A stretch of DNA of 64,000 bases from Pseudomonas gingeri. Lineage in GTDB: Bacteria; Pseudomonadota; Gammaproteobacteria; Pseudomonadales; Pseudomonadaceae. Positions 24,743 through 32,929 of this stretch are shown in pieces. The number at the start of each line of letters is the position of its first letter. The first letter of the stretch is position 1. The position numbers and the translations under genes are program-made. The stretch covers positions 580,652 through 644,651 of the forward strand of contig NZ_JACAQA010000005.1 of the NCBI RefSeq assembly GCF_013385425.1, read 5' to 3'. Under the pieces are notes generated by a model. That model saw only the letters and a list, made by a program, of their open reading frames with translations, did not search any database and was not told the origin of the DNA.

Positions 24743-25948
24743 ATGAGTGATATCAAGCAGAAAGACGACCAGGAAATCGGCCCAGCAGGCGAAAAACTGC
24801 AGAAGGTCCTGGCCCGTATCGGCGTCGGCTCGCGCCGCGACGTGGAAGGCTGGATCAGCAAAGGCCGGATCAAGGTCAACGGCAAAGACGCCACCCTCGG
24901 CCAGCGCGTCGACATGCATGACGCCATCACCATCGATGGCAAGGTGATCAAGCGCGAAGAGGCGTCCGAATCGGTTCGCCGCGTGATCATGTACAACAAA
25001 CCCGACGGCGAGATCTGCACCCGTGACGACCCGGAAGGCCGTCCGACCGTGTTCGACAAGCTGCCGCGTCCGAAAGAAGGCCGCTGGATCAATATCGGCC
25101 GCCTGGACATCAACACCACCGGTCTGCTGATGTTCACCACCGACGGTGAGCTGGCCAACCGCTTGATGCACCCGTCCTACGAAATGGACCGCGAGTACGC
25201 GGTCCGTGTCCGTGGTGAAGTGGACGAAGAGATGATTGCCCGGCTCAAGGCCGGCGTGATGCTCGAAGACGGCCCGGCGAAGTTCACCGATATCCAGGAA
25301 GCGCCTGGCGGTGAAGGTTTCAACCACTGGTACCACTGCGTGGTGATGGAAGGTCGTAACCGCGAAGTGCGTCGTCTGTGGGAATCCCAGGGTTTGGTGG
25401 TCAGCCGTCTGAAGCGTGTGCGTTTCGGTCCGGTGTTCCTCAACTCCGACCTGCCGATGGGCCGCTGGCGTGAAATGAGCCAGTACGAAGTGGACATCCT
25501 CAGTGCCGAGGTCGGCCTGACGCCGGTAGCGATGCCGCAGCTCAATGCCAAGAGCAAGGACAAGCTGGAGCGTATGCAGCGCAAATCCTCTCGTCCGGTG
25601 GGCAAGGGCGAGCGTGTGCGGACCCTGCGTCCGGCCGCCGGTGCACCTGCCGAGCGCAGTGAGCGCGAGCCGCGGATTGAAGGCGAGCGTCCAGCCCGCA
25701 AGCCGGCTCCTCGTCAGGATGGCGAGCGCGCACCGCGTGCCCCGCGTCCGGCGGCCGGTCGTGGTGAGTCGACCCGTGGTACGCCAGTGGCGGATCGTCC
25801 GACGGACAGCAAGCGTCCGGCCAAGCCGGCACCCAAGACCAAGCGTCCAAGCCTGGTCCTGGACAAGGACGCGCCGTCGGGCAAGCGTCGTGGCGCCCCG
25901 GCCGGTTCCGGCCAGCGTCCGGGGTTCGGGCGTCGCAAGCCTGAGTAA
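24743..25948 (+). CDS. rluB: 23S rRNA pseudouridine(2605) synthase RluB
   Basis: A 401-residue pseudouridine synthase of the RsuA/RluB/E/F family. An S4 RNA-binding domain (about 17-75, KLQKVLARIGVGSRRDVEGWI) precedes the catalytic domain with Asp in GRLDINTTGLL and the family motif EGRNREVRRLWE. RluB modifies U2605 in 23S rRNA helix 93. From about residue 260 the protein continues into a long Arg/Pro/Ala-rich basic tail that is likely disordered and RNA-binding; E. coli RluB is about 110 residues shorter. GGGAGGTG precedes the ATG and a strong terminator follows. Confidence 0.93.
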   Translation: MSDIKQKDDQEIGPAGEKLQKVLARIGVGSRRDVEGWISKGRIKVNGKDATLGQRVDMHDAITIDGKVIKREEASESVRRVIMYNKPDGEICTRDDPEGRPTVFDKLPRPKEGRWINIGRLDINTTGLLMFTTDGELANRLMHPSYEMDREYAVRVRGEVDEEMIARLKAGVMLEDGPAKFTDIQEAPGGEGFNHWYHCVVMEGRNREVRRLWESQGLVVSRLKRVRFGPVFLNSDLPMGRWREMSQYEVDILSAEVGLTPVAMPQLNAKSKDKLERMQRKSSRPVGKGERVRTLRPAAGAPAERSEREPRIEGERPARKPAPRQDGERAPRAPRPAAGRGESTRGTPVADRPTDSKRPAKPAPKTKRPSLVLDKDAPSGKRRGAPAGSGQRPGFGRRKPE

Positions 25949-25978
25949 AGCAGGCGCTTGAGCGCACCGCGAGACCCG

Positions 25979-26018
25979 AAACCCCATGACGAGCCAACGT
26001 CATGGGGTTTTGTTTTTT
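25979..26018 (+). terminator. Intrinsic terminator of the rluB transcript
   Basis: A 13-bp perfect stem (25979-25991 with 25998-26010), a 6-nt loop and a T-rich run (T, G, then six T). It lies 30 nt past the rluB stop. The stem may also slow transcription arriving from the convergent gene on the other strand. Confidence 0.92.
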
Positions 26019-26026
26019 GGGGCAGG

Positions 26027-26992
26027 TCAAAACGCAAACTGCCCGTCAAACACCGGCTTGTCATCCAGCGCCAGCACGCCGCTGGCAAAGATCAGGTCCA
26101 GGTGATGGCTGCCCTTGGCGCCACCGCCCAACCCCAGGTGCAGGCCGCAATGGCGCTCCTCGAAACCCGAGTTGCGCGCATACAGGGCCTTGACCCCCTC
26201 ATTCGTACCGATCCCCAGTTCCTCGACCCTACGGTTGGATGGATTGGCATTCAGGTACTTGTTGAAATCCGCCTCCAGCCCAGGCACTTCGGTGGCAATG
26301 CGGCGGATGGTCGAGTCCTCGATCCACAGCTCCAGTGGCGACTCCAGCACTCCGTACTTGCGGGCAAAGGGAATGGTGCCGAGAAAGGTCCCGACAAACT
26401 TCACGCAACCGTTGATGGCGTCGCTGTGGGTGGCGATCTCCGCCGGGGCCAGGTCGTGGTTGCCCACGCCATTGATATTGGTCCACTTGCGGATACTGCT
26501 CAGCGGCGCCTGCAGGTGCGAGCCGTGGCGGTCCTTGAAGCTCAGGGTGGTGGCCCGGGACATGCGGCGGATCAGGCTGTCGTTGAGGTCGGCAATGCGT
26601 TGCGGGCTGACACTGAAGGTGTCGTAGAAGTAATCGCCGTAATCCTTGAACAGCAGCGATTTGCGCCATTGCTCGGCCATGACCCCATGCAATGCGTGGA
26701 GGAACTCCGGGCCTTGCGGGCGAGGCGGGGAGAGCATCGAGGAGTCGTAGAAAAAGATATACAGGTCGCTGTCGCTGATGGCCTCGATCAGGCTCGGGGC
26801 TGGCTCAAGGTCCAGGCGTAGCGCGCTGAAGTCGAACTGTCGGCGCTCGGCGTCCTGCTCGATGATGGCCGCGGTGATTTCGCTGTAATCCGGGGTATGG
26901 CCGAGCAGGACCTTCGGCTGGTCGAGTCCTTCCAGGGCCGGATGACGGGCGAGGTAGTAGAGAAAGTGTTCGAGGGCGCGGGTCTTGTCCAT
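26027..26992 (-). CDS. NicX/M29-aminopeptidase-like metalloenzyme
   Basis: A 321-residue protein. The C-terminal third resembles the M29 leucyl-aminopeptidase/NicX fold: IGTNEG (about residue 262), HCGLHLGLG and the His-x-Asp motif SHHLDLIF close to the end. NicX (2,5-dihydroxypyridine dioxygenase) uses two His and one Asp in such positions to hold Fe(II), while M29 peptidases hold Zn or Co. The N-terminal part (residues 1-170) is unlike anything I recognise. I start at the ATG at 26992 (AGGA upstream); the frame is open to 27091 into the gap. It follows a 45-codon peptide gene on the same strand with a hairpin between. Function is not assigned: dioxygenase, peptidase or peptide-modifying enzyme are all possible. 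Confidence 0.75.
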   Translation of the reverse strand: MDKTRALEHFLYYLARHPALEGLDQPKVLLGHTPDYSEITAAIIEQDAERRQFDFSALRLDLEPAPSLIEAISDSDLYIFFYDSSMLSPPRPQGPEFLHALHGVMAEQWRKSLLFKDYGDYFYDTFSVSPQRIADLNDSLIRRMSRATTLSFKDRHGSHLQAPLSSIRKWTNINGVGNHDLAPAEIATHSDAINGCVKFVGTFLGTIPFARKYGVLESPLELWIEDSTIRRIATEVPGLEADFNKYLNANPSNRRVEELGIGTNEGVKALYARNSGFEERHCGLHLGLGGGAKGSHHLDLIFASGVLALDDKPVFDGQFAF

Positions 26993-27020
26993 GACGTCGT
27001 TCCTGGGGCAGCAGAGGGTA

Positions 27021-27038
27021 GGTGCGGTAAACCGCACC
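27021..27038 (-). promoter_or_regulatory. Intercistronic hairpin between the 45-aa peptide and metalloenzyme genes
   Basis: GGTGCGGT and ACCGCACC form a perfect 8-bp stem in the 58-bp gap. It lacks a T tract. Such hairpins commonly stabilise or attenuate so that a small upstream product is made in excess over the downstream enzyme. Confidence 0.55.
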
Positions 27039-27050
27039 CACCTGGAGGCC

Positions 27051-27188
27051 TTAGAAAGGCCACATCGCAGTGCCAAAGGGCACGACAGCATCGGCTTGCA
27101 TCATTTCCACGGCCGCGTCGTGGGTCGGGGCTTCAAACCAATCGTCCAGTTGCAGTTCAGTGCTCACGTCCTGATCCGAGACTTGCAT
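27051..27188 (-). CDS. 45-residue peptide with acidic leader-like part and aromatic C-terminus
   Basis: A short gene with strong translation signals (AAGGAG eight bases before ATG 27188; TAA stop). The peptide is acidic over residues 1-33 (contains LQLDDWFEAPTHD, no Lys or Arg at all) and ends in a hydrophobic, aromatic segment, VVPFGTAMWPF. I do not recognise the family. The two-part composition and the position just upstream of a metalloenzyme gene fit a precursor peptide of a modified natural product, but also a small regulatory or cofactor-type protein. It has no cysteine. Expression probably comes from the AT-rich region to its right. Confidence 0.7.
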   Translation of the reverse strand: MQVSDQDVSTELQLDDWFEAPTHDAAVEMMQADAVVPFGTAMWPF

Positions 27189-27855
27189 GGTGAATCTCCT
27201 TGGGAATGTTATTGCTGGACGGTCGAAAAGGCTTTTTGCTAGGAAAATTCCTATGCATAAAAACCGATTCTCCGGCTTGCCGACTGTAGGCTTCGGCAAG
27301 TGGCTGAAAACCTAGTGCAGTATCTCGATAGGCGCAAAAAAATATTTTCAAATTTTTTTTGCAGCCTTGCAGAGCAAAAAACTTCTTCTGGAAAAACAGC
27401 GATTCACCCGCTAAAGCCCGCGCTAAACAGTCTGTCTGTCAATTTTCGAACGGGGGCCGTATACGGCTTTGTTGGCAAGAAAACGTGACACTTTGTCAGG
27501 AAAACCTGACGATCTGGACAGTAAAAGCGCCTGAAAATAAGAGGTTCGGATTGGCGTAAGGAATAGTTGCCGAGGGGCTCTGTAGGATTTTTCTTTATGG
27601 CGAAAAGGCCCCTTGTCCTCCCGCGCTGGGGGCGGTGAGATGCGCGGATGCCTGCCAGTGGTGGTCTGGCGGTGTACAATGCGCGGCGTTTTACCTGTGA
27701 CTCAACTGCGTACCCGCGCATTTTTGTGGCTTTCGACGGCGACCTTGCGATGCTCCGAAAGCCCGTGCACTCAAGGCTACCCGCCTTGTTCACTCCATCG
27801 CGTCATAAGCGTGATGGGTTCGATTTCGTCACAGATAAAAACAAACAGGTGACGC
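27189..27855. other. 667-bp AT-rich intergenic region between the peptide gene and aroP
   Basis: No convincing gene is seen. The part at about 27230-27560 is far richer in A and T than its surroundings, with long A and T runs (27334-27362). It holds several dyads: TAGGAA-AA-TTCCTA at 27240-27253, a hairpin with arms 27276-27283 and 27293-27300, and GTCAGG-AAAA-CCTGAC at 27495-27510. The right part carries the probable promoter and long leader of the permease gene. H-NS-like (MvaT/MvaU) binding is a reasonable guess for the A/T tracts. Confidence 0.7.
27652..27680 (+). promoter_or_regulatory. Sigma-70 promoter candidate of the aromatic permease gene
   Basis: CTGCCA (27652-27657) and TACAAT (27675-27680) are spaced by 17 bp. 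The predicted leader of about 170 nt before the start at 27856 is unusually long. Confidence 0.5.
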
Positions 27856-29268
27856 ATGACCCCTGATACACCCCTTGCTTCGGGCGAGCTTAAACGCGGC
27901 CTGAAAAATCGTCATATCCAATTGATCGCCCTCGGTGGCGCCATCGGTACCGGCCTGTTCCTCGGTTCGGCCGGGGTGCTCAAGTCCGCCGGTCCGTCGA
28001 TGATCCTCGGCTACGCCATCTGCGGTTTTATCGCCTTCATGATCATGCGCCAGTTGGGCGAGATGATCGTCGAGGAGCCGGTCGCCGGTTCGTTCAGCCA
28101 CTTTGCCCACAAGTACTGGGGCGGTTTCGCCGGCTTTCTGTCGGGCTGGAATTGCTGGATCCTCTACATCCTGGTGGGCATGTCGGAGCTGACCGCCGTC
28201 GGCAAGTACATCCACTACTGGTGGCCCGATGTCCCGACCTGGGTCTCGGCAGCAGCCTTCTTCGTCCTGATCAACGCGATCAACCTGGCCAACGTCAAGG
28301 TTTTCGGCGAGGCGGAGTTCTGGTTCGCGATTATCAAGGTGGTGGCGATCGTCGGCATGATTGCCCTGGGCAGCTACCTGCTGGTCAGCGGCCACGGCGG
28401 TCCGCAGGCCTCGGTGAGCAACCTGTGGGAACACGGTGGGTTCTTCCCCAATGGCGTCAGCGGCCTGGTGATGGCCATGGCGATCATCATGTTTTCCTTC
28501 GGCGGCCTGGAAATGCTCGGTTTCACCGCCGCTGAAGCCGACCAGCCGAAAACCGTGATTCCCAAGGCCATCAACCAGGTCATCTACCGGATCCTGATTT
28601 TCTATATCGGTGCCCTGGTGATCCTGCTGTCGCTGACACCCTGGGACAGCCTGCTGAGCACGCTGAACGCTTCCGGCGACTCCTATAGCGGCAGCCCGTT
28701 CGTCCAGGTGTTCTCGATGCTGGGTAGCAACACGGCGGCGCATATCCTCAACTTCGTGGTGCTGACGGCGGCGCTGTCGGTTTACAACAGCGGCACCTAC
28801 TGCAACAGCCGCATGCTGCTGGGCATGGCCGAGCAGGGTGATGCGCCGAAGGCGCTGGCCAAGATCGACAAGCGCGGCGTGCCGGTGCGCTCGATCCTGG
28901 CCTCGGCGCTGGTGACCTTCATCGCGGTGGTGATGAACTACCTGATGCCGCAACAGGCCCTGGAATTGCTGATGTCCCTGGTGGTGGCGACCCTGGTGAT
29001 CAACTGGGCGATGATCAGCTACTCGCACTTCAAGTTCCGCCAGCACATGAATAGCACCCAACAGAGCCCGCTGTTCAAGGCCCTGTGGTACCCCTATGGC
29101 AACTATGTGTGCCTGGCGTTTGTGGTGTTCATCCTTGGCGTCATGTTGATGATTCCGGGGATCCAGGTCTCGGTGTACGCGATTCCGGTCTGGGTGGCGT
29201 TCATGTGGGTCTGCTACGGCATCAAGAATCGGCGCAGTGCCCAACAGGCATTGCTGGCGGTGAAGTAG
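27856..29268 (+). CDS. aroP: Aromatic amino acid permease (AroP/PheP type)
   Basis: A 470-residue APC-superfamily amino acid:proton symporter with 12 transmembrane helices. The amino acid permease signature is clear: [24 protein letters not shown] at the N-terminus, [22 protein letters not shown], and [16 protein letters not shown] in TM6 region. It resembles AroP/PheP of Pseudomonas most among the family; GABA or proline permeases are alternatives. The nearby phhABC locus makes phenylalanine or tyrosine uptake plausible. It ends in a palindromic terminator. Confidence 0.85.
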   Translation: MTPDTPLASGELKRGLKNRHIQLIALGGAIGTGLFLGSAGVLKSAGPSMILGYAICGFIAFMIMRQLGEMIVEEPVAGSFSHFAHKYWGGFAGFLSGWNCWILYILVGMSELTAVGKYIHYWWPDVPTWVSAAAFFVLINAINLANVKVFGEAEFWFAIIKVVAIVGMIALGSYLLVSGHGGPQASVSNLWEHGGFFPNGVSGLVMAMAIIMFSFGGLEMLGFTAAEADQPKTVIPKAINQVIYRILIFYIGALVILLSLTPWDSLLSTLNASGDSYSGSPFVQVFSMLGSNTAAHILNFVVLTAALSVYNSGTYCNSRMLLGMAEQGDAPKALAKIDKRGVPVRSILASALVTFIAVVMNYLMPQQALELLMSLVVATLVINWAMISYSHFKFRQHMNSTQQSPLFKALWYPYGNYVCLAFVVFILGVMLMIPGIQVSVYAIPVWVAFMWVCYGIKNRRSAQQALLAVK

Positions 29269-29288
29269 GCTTTTATCCGTTGCAAGCA

Positions 29289-29320
29289 CAAACCCGGCGG
29301 CCGCCGGGTTTGTCGTTTCT
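29289..29320 (+). terminator. Terminator of the permease gene
   Basis: A perfect 24-bp palindrome (29289-29312; arms CAAACCCGGCGG and inverse), the stem closing with T residues (GGGTTTG) and followed by TCGTTTCT. It lies 20 nt past the stop. Confidence 0.8.
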
Positions 29321-29401
29321 GCACGGTCGGGACACGGGCGAACCGGCTCGCCGTGGTACAGATCAGGTATCCTGAACGCCCTGATGTCGGACGCTTTTCA
29401 A

Positions 29402-29815
29402 ATGCTGGTGATTTCCAACAATGTGCATCTGCCGGATGCCGAGATCGAATGGACGGCCATTCGTGCCCAGGGCGCGGGCGGGCAGAACGTCAACAAGGTC
29501 TCCAGCGCGGTGCACCTGCGTTTCGATATTCCGGCTTCGTCCCTGCCGCCGTTCTACAAGGAACGCCTGCTGGCCCTGCGCGACAGTCGCATCACCAGCG
29601 AAGGGGTGATTGTGATCAAGGCCCAGCAATACCGGACCCAGGAGCAGAACCGCAGCGATGCCCTGGAACGCCTGGTCGAACTGATCCTCACTGCCACCAA
29701 GGTGGAGAAGAAACGCCGCCCGACCAAGCCGACCCTCGGCTCGAAGAAGCGCCGCCTGGAAGGCAAGTCCCAGCGTGGTGCGATAAAGGCCGGGCGCGGC
29801 AAGATCGATTTCTAG
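29402..29815 (+). CDS. arfB: Alternative ribosome-rescue factor ArfB
   Basis: A 137-residue release-factor-like peptidyl-tRNA hydrolase. The catalytic GGQ is at residues 26-28 ([12 protein letters not shown]) and the C-terminal tail (about 100-137) is rich in Lys and Arg, which in E. coli ArfB/YaeJ enters the empty mRNA channel of stalled ribosomes. The family N-terminus is [12 protein letters not shown], so I use 29402; an in-frame ATG at 29384 would add MSDAFQ and neither has a clear Shine-Dalgarno. It is convergent with an MFS gene 4 bp beyond its stop. Confidence 0.93.
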   Translation: MLVISNNVHLPDAEIEWTAIRAQGAGGQNVNKVSSAVHLRFDIPASSLPPFYKERLLALRDSRITSEGVIVIKAQQYRTQEQNRSDALERLVELILTATKVEKKRRPTKPTLGSKKRRLEGKSQRGAIKAGRGKIDF

Positions 29816-29819
29816 GCCT

Positions 29820-31019
29820 TCAGGTTTTTTCCCGCAACGCTCGCTGCTTCGGTGCCTGCCGGTAGAGATAAAGGCTCAGCAGTAACCCGGAAAACGACGC
29901 CAGGGCGGCGAACAGGAAGATCGAGGCAAAGCCCAGGCCCGCGGCAATGGCCCCGGCCAAGGGCCCGGTGATGCCCAGCGACAGGTCGATAAACAACGAG
30001 TAGGCACCCACCGCCGCGCCGCGACTGGAGGCCGGCACCAGGTTCACCGCCTCCACTCCCAGTGCCGGGAACACCAGCGAGAAACCGAACCCGCTCAATG
30101 CCGCCCCCGCCAGTGCCCAATGGGCATCCGGTGCCAGCCACAACAGCAGCAGGCCGAGGGTTTCCACCGACAGGCAGGCGATCGCCACGCGAAAGCCACC
30201 GAGGCGATTGATCAGGTTGCCGAACAGCAGCCGCGCACCGATAAAGCTGGCGCCGAACAGGCTCAGGCAGAGCACCGCGTTGGCCCAGTGCTGGGTGGCG
30301 TAATACAGGGTGATAAAGGTCGCGATGGTGCCGAAACCGATGGAGCCCAGGGCCAGGCCGGTGCCGTGGGGCAGTACGCGGCCCAGTACATGAAGGAAGG
30401 GCAGGCGCTCGCCGGCGACAATCGGTGCCGCCTGTTTCGGCCAGGCCAGCAACAGCCCCAGCGTGGCCAGCAACAGGATGCTCACGCCCATGCTCCACAG
30501 GCCCAACTGACCGACCAGCCACACGCCCAGTGGTGCGCCGATGGCCAGCGCGCCGTAGCTGGCGATGCCGTTCCAGGAAATCACCTTGGCGGTGTTCGCC
30601 GCACCGACCCGGCCGATCCCCCAGCCGATGGACCCGGAGCCCACCAGGCTTTCCGCGCTGCCCAGCACCAGGCGGCCGATAAACAGGCTGATCAGGCTCA
30701 GCAACGGCATCGCCTGGAGAACACTCGAGACCAGCATGAACACACCGCTCAGGCCGCAGCCGAGCAGGCCGATCATTACCGCGCGCTTGCTGCCCTGGTT
30801 ATCGATGATCCGGCTGGCATAGGGACGACTCAACAGGGTCGCCAGGTACTGGACGCTGATCACCAGCCCGGCGATCACCGTGCCGAAGCCCAGGTCACTG
30901 TGGACATAGCCGGGCAGCACGGCCAGGGGAATGCCGATGTTCAGGTAACCGATAAAGGTAAACAGGACAATGGAAACGACTTGCAGCGTGACCGCCAGGG
31001 GGCGCTGGGTATCAGACAT
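29820..31019 (-). CDS. MFS transporter, YhhS-like
   Basis: A 399-residue major facilitator with 12 predicted helices. The loop 2-3 motif is present ([21 protein letters not shown]) and the protein matches the YhhS/arabinose-efflux-like group ([25 protein letters not shown]). YhhS has been linked to glyphosate and arabinose efflux in E. coli, but the natural substrate is not known. I use the ATG at 31019; the two-codon-longer frame starts with TTG. Confidence 0.88.
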   Translation of the reverse strand: MSDTQRPLAVTLQVVSIVLFTFIGYLNIGIPLAVLPGYVHSDLGFGTVIAGLVISVQYLATLLSRPYASRIIDNQGSKRAVMIGLLGCGLSGVFMLVSSVLQAMPLLSLISLFIGRLVLGSAESLVGSGSIGWGIGRVGAANTAKVISWNGIASYGALAIGAPLGVWLVGQLGLWSMGVSILLLATLGLLLAWPKQAAPIVAGERLPFLHVLGRVLPHGTGLALGSIGFGTIATFITLYYATQHWANAVLCLSLFGASFIGARLLFGNLINRLGGFRVAIACLSVETLGLLLLWLAPDAHWALAGAALSGFGFSLVFPALGVEAVNLVPASSRGAAVGAYSLFIDLSLGITGPLAGAIAAGLGFASIFLFAALASFSGLLLSLYLYRQAPKQRALREKT

Positions 31020-31186
31020 GGACAAGAACCACCGTTGCCGCGGAGAAAAAAGATAGGAGGCTTATGATAACGGTGCGAAGCGGGTTGCAGGGGAGTTAAA
31101 TCGAAAAAAGCTTGGCGGGCGCCTGTATCCGGTTGCGTGAAAAACACCAGGGAACGGGCTTTTCACGCGACCGGTTGAGCAAGCGT

Positions 31187-31318
31187 TCAGTCTTCGCTGT
31201 CGGCCTTGAGGCTTTCTGCGGCCTCGTTGTTTACCGGCTGCTGGGCAGCGGCTTGTGACGGGTTTTTCTGCTCAGTCTCGTGCAGGCTTGGGAAGGGGAA
31301 GTTGGGTATCTCATGCAT
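31187..31318 (-). CDS. 43-residue acidic small protein
   Basis: A short gene with a GAGGAG-type ribosome site (GCGAGGAGCGACGACGATG) and TGA stop. The peptide begins MHEIPNFPFPSLHETEQ and is hydrophilic and acidic after the Pro/Phe-rich start (QPVNNEAAESLKADSED end). It has no signal peptide, membrane segment or cysteine. I know of no function; similar short proteins are widely conserved in Pseudomonas, as far as I can recall. A 9-bp inverted repeat (GCGTGAAAA at 31134-31142, TTTTCACGC at 31160-31168) follows its stop. Confidence 0.65.
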   Translation of the reverse strand: MHEIPNFPFPSLHETEQKNPSQAAAQQPVNNEAAESLKADSED

Positions 31319-31453
31319 CGTCGTCGCTCCTCGCAAGGTCTGTTTTTTAAATCGCTGGGTAGATCCGCGCTTTTAAAAAGCCTGGGCAGGATACAGCAGG
31401 GGAAATGACAGAAAGATTTTTTCGCCCCGGCTTCGACAGCCATTCGTCAGTTC

Positions 31454-31474
31454 TGTGGGAGCCGGCAAGCCGGC
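31454..31474. repeat. Single REP-like element
   Basis: TGTGGGAGCCGGCAAGCCGGC carries the Pseudomonas REP head (GTGGGAGC) followed by a short hairpin (GCCGGC-AA-GCCGGC). It lies just past the cupredoxin stop codon. Confidence 0.65.
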
Positions 31475-31483
31475 CCCCTCGGT

Positions 31484-31798
31484 TCAGGGAGTGACGATGA
31501 TTTTCCCGATCATCTGTGGATGCAGGGCACAGAAATACTCGTAGGTGCCCGCAGTCTTGAACTCATAGGAAAAGCTGTCATTGGTGTCCAGCGCGCCCGA
31601 GCGGAACAGCTTGTGGGTTTCGGCCACTGTATGGGGGATCTGGTCATCGTTGACCCAGGTCACCTTGGTACCGAGCGCAACGGTCAGGTCCTTGGGCCCG
31701 AACATGAATTCCTTGATATCGATCTTCACATCTTGCGCCCACACCGGGATCGAGACCGTCAGGCAAATCAGCGCCAGTCCGTGCAAAAGTCTTTTCAT
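31484..31798 (-). CDS. Periplasmic cupredoxin (plastocyanin/amicyanin-like)
   Basis: A 104-residue secreted blue-copper-type protein: signal peptide (1-21, ending VWA) and a cupredoxin domain with the type 1 copper ligands His (IPHTVA, about residue 56) and the C-terminal cluster Cys-x-x-x-His-x-x-Met (FCALHPQM, about 90-97). Ligand spacing is of the amicyanin/pseudoazurin class, so electron transfer is likely. It lies 12 nt downstream of a Tat-type metallophosphoesterase gene on the same strand, with AGGAG nine bases before its ATG. Confidence 0.9.
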   Translation of the reverse strand: MKRLLHGLALICLTVSIPVWAQDVKIDIKEFMFGPKDLTVALGTKVTWVNDDQIPHTVAETHKLFRSGALDTNDSFSYEFKTAGTYEYFCALHPQMIGKIIVTP

Positions 31799-31810
31799 TC
31801 GAATGTTCTC

Positions 31811-32782
31811 CTAAATCAGTGTCGAATCAATCAGTGCCAATGGGTGATCGCCTTGTGTCGCGCGGACATCGGTAATCCCCAGGTAATTGCGTAGCTGATC
31901 GGCGGCCACGGTCATCGGCCCCGGTGACGGTGCCGCCCCTGGTGCTGGTTGCGGGTAGGCCGTGCCGCGCGCGGTGTGAAAGGTGATATTGCCTTCGACC
32001 TTCTGGATCACCTGATGGATATGGCCGTTGAGCACGGTCACCGAACCGTATTTGCGCAGCAGGGCAATGGCCTGGTCGCCGTCCTCCGTGCCCCAGCCCC
32101 AGGGTTGGTAAATGGTCCACAGCGGAATATGGGTAAACACCACGATCGGTGTGCTCGTCGACACCGCCCGCAGGTCATCGGCCAGCCAGGCGATCTGCTC
32201 GGCGCCGAGGTTGGCTTCATGGCCGGCCTGGAAGTTGAAGACGTTGACCAGCGCGATGAAATGCACGCCGTGGTCGTCGAAGCTGTACCAGCCGTTGCCC
32301 TTGGTGCCCTTGCCGTACCGCTGCAGGTAGAGCTGGCCGCCGCCTTCGTCAAGGGTGTCGTGCTCGCCTGGCACATAGTGAACGGTGGCGGGCAGGGCCT
32401 TGAGCAATTGTGCGGCGGTGTCGAATTCCTCCGGCTTGCTGAGGTGGGTGATATCCCCGGTGTGGAGAATCAGCGCCGGCCGCTTGGGCAGGGCGATGAC
32501 CTTGTCGATGGCCACTTGCAGGGTCTTCACCGGTTCGGGATTGGCCTCCTTGTTGAAACCGATATGCGAATCGCTGATTTGCACGAAGTGAAAGTTCGCG
32601 GCCAGCGCGGCCGGGTCGCTGGTCTGGCCGTTCTGGTCCAGGGCAAAGGCCCGCGGGATGCCGCCGCTCAGGGCCCAGAGGACCCCGGCGCCGGCCCAGG
32701 CCGAGCATTTGAGCAGGGTCCGGCGGTCGGGGTCGAGCGGGCCGTCGGTACGTTTGTCGTGGGGTGTTGGGTGCAGGTCCAT
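31811..32782 (-). CDS. Tat-exported metallophosphoesterase
   Basis: A 323-residue protein. The N-terminus carries a twin-arginine motif (DRRTLLK, about residues 19-25) and a hydrophobic h-region ending before FALDQNG, so export through Tat is likely. Calcineurin-type motifs follow: SDSHIGF, HTGDITH, GEHD, THIPLW and NGHIHQ. The third motif has Glu in place of the usual Asn (GNHD), an unusual change at the metal-bridging position. Family members are cyclic-nucleotide, phospholipid or other phosphodiesterases; the substrate is not known. It is the first gene of a two-gene unit with the cupredoxin, divergent from an ECF sigma gene. Confidence 0.87.
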   Translation of the reverse strand: MDLHPTPHDKRTDGPLDPDRRTLLKCSAWAGAGVLWALSGGIPRAFALDQNGQTSDPAALAANFHFVQISDSHIGFNKEANPEPVKTLQVAIDKVIALPKRPALILHTGDITHLSKPEEFDTAAQLLKALPATVHYVPGEHDTLDEGGGQLYLQRYGKGTKGNGWYSFDDHGVHFIALVNVFNFQAGHEANLGAEQIAWLADDLRAVSTSTPIVVFTHIPLWTIYQPWGWGTEDGDQAIALLRKYGSVTVLNGHIHQVIQKVEGNITFHTARGTAYPQPAPGAAPSPGPMTVAADQLRNYLGITDVRATQGDHPLALIDSTLI

Positions 32783-32876
32783 GGGAACGCCCTCGCTGGC
32801 GGTCTACAGTGATTGAGCTCACATCTGTAAAACCGGGCGGCGCGGGGCTTTATTCCAGGAAATAAAAAATTCTTTC

Positions 32877-32905
32877 GGGAATAAAACAGGACCTTTCACC
32901 GTTAT
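32877..32905 (+). promoter_or_regulatory. ECF-type promoter of the sigma/anti-sigma operon
   Basis: GGGAAT (32877-32882) and CGTTAT (32900-32905) are spaced by 17 bp, the GGAA/CGT pattern typical of group IV sigma factors. A second GGAATAAA on the opposite strand, with a GGTTTT stretch about 17 bp on, points toward the metallophosphoesterase gene. Both promoters could be read by the same sigma factor. Confidence 0.55.
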
Positions 32906-32929
32906 AGGAACAAAGGTATCGGAGCCACT

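Noticed and set aside
24050..25987. 645-codon frame antisense to scpB and rluB
   Set aside because: Thr/Arg/Ala-rich shadow of the acidic and basic tails of the two genes on the plus strand.
27560..27855. Small genes or a riboswitch in the long leader of the permease gene
   Set aside because: Short frames lack ribosome sites and I recognise no riboswitch core; the leader may still be regulatory.
31134..31168. GCGTGAAAA/TTTTCACGC inverted repeat as an intrinsic terminator
   Set aside because: The loop is long (17 nt), the stem is AT-containing and no T tract follows on the minus strand. It remains only a repeat.
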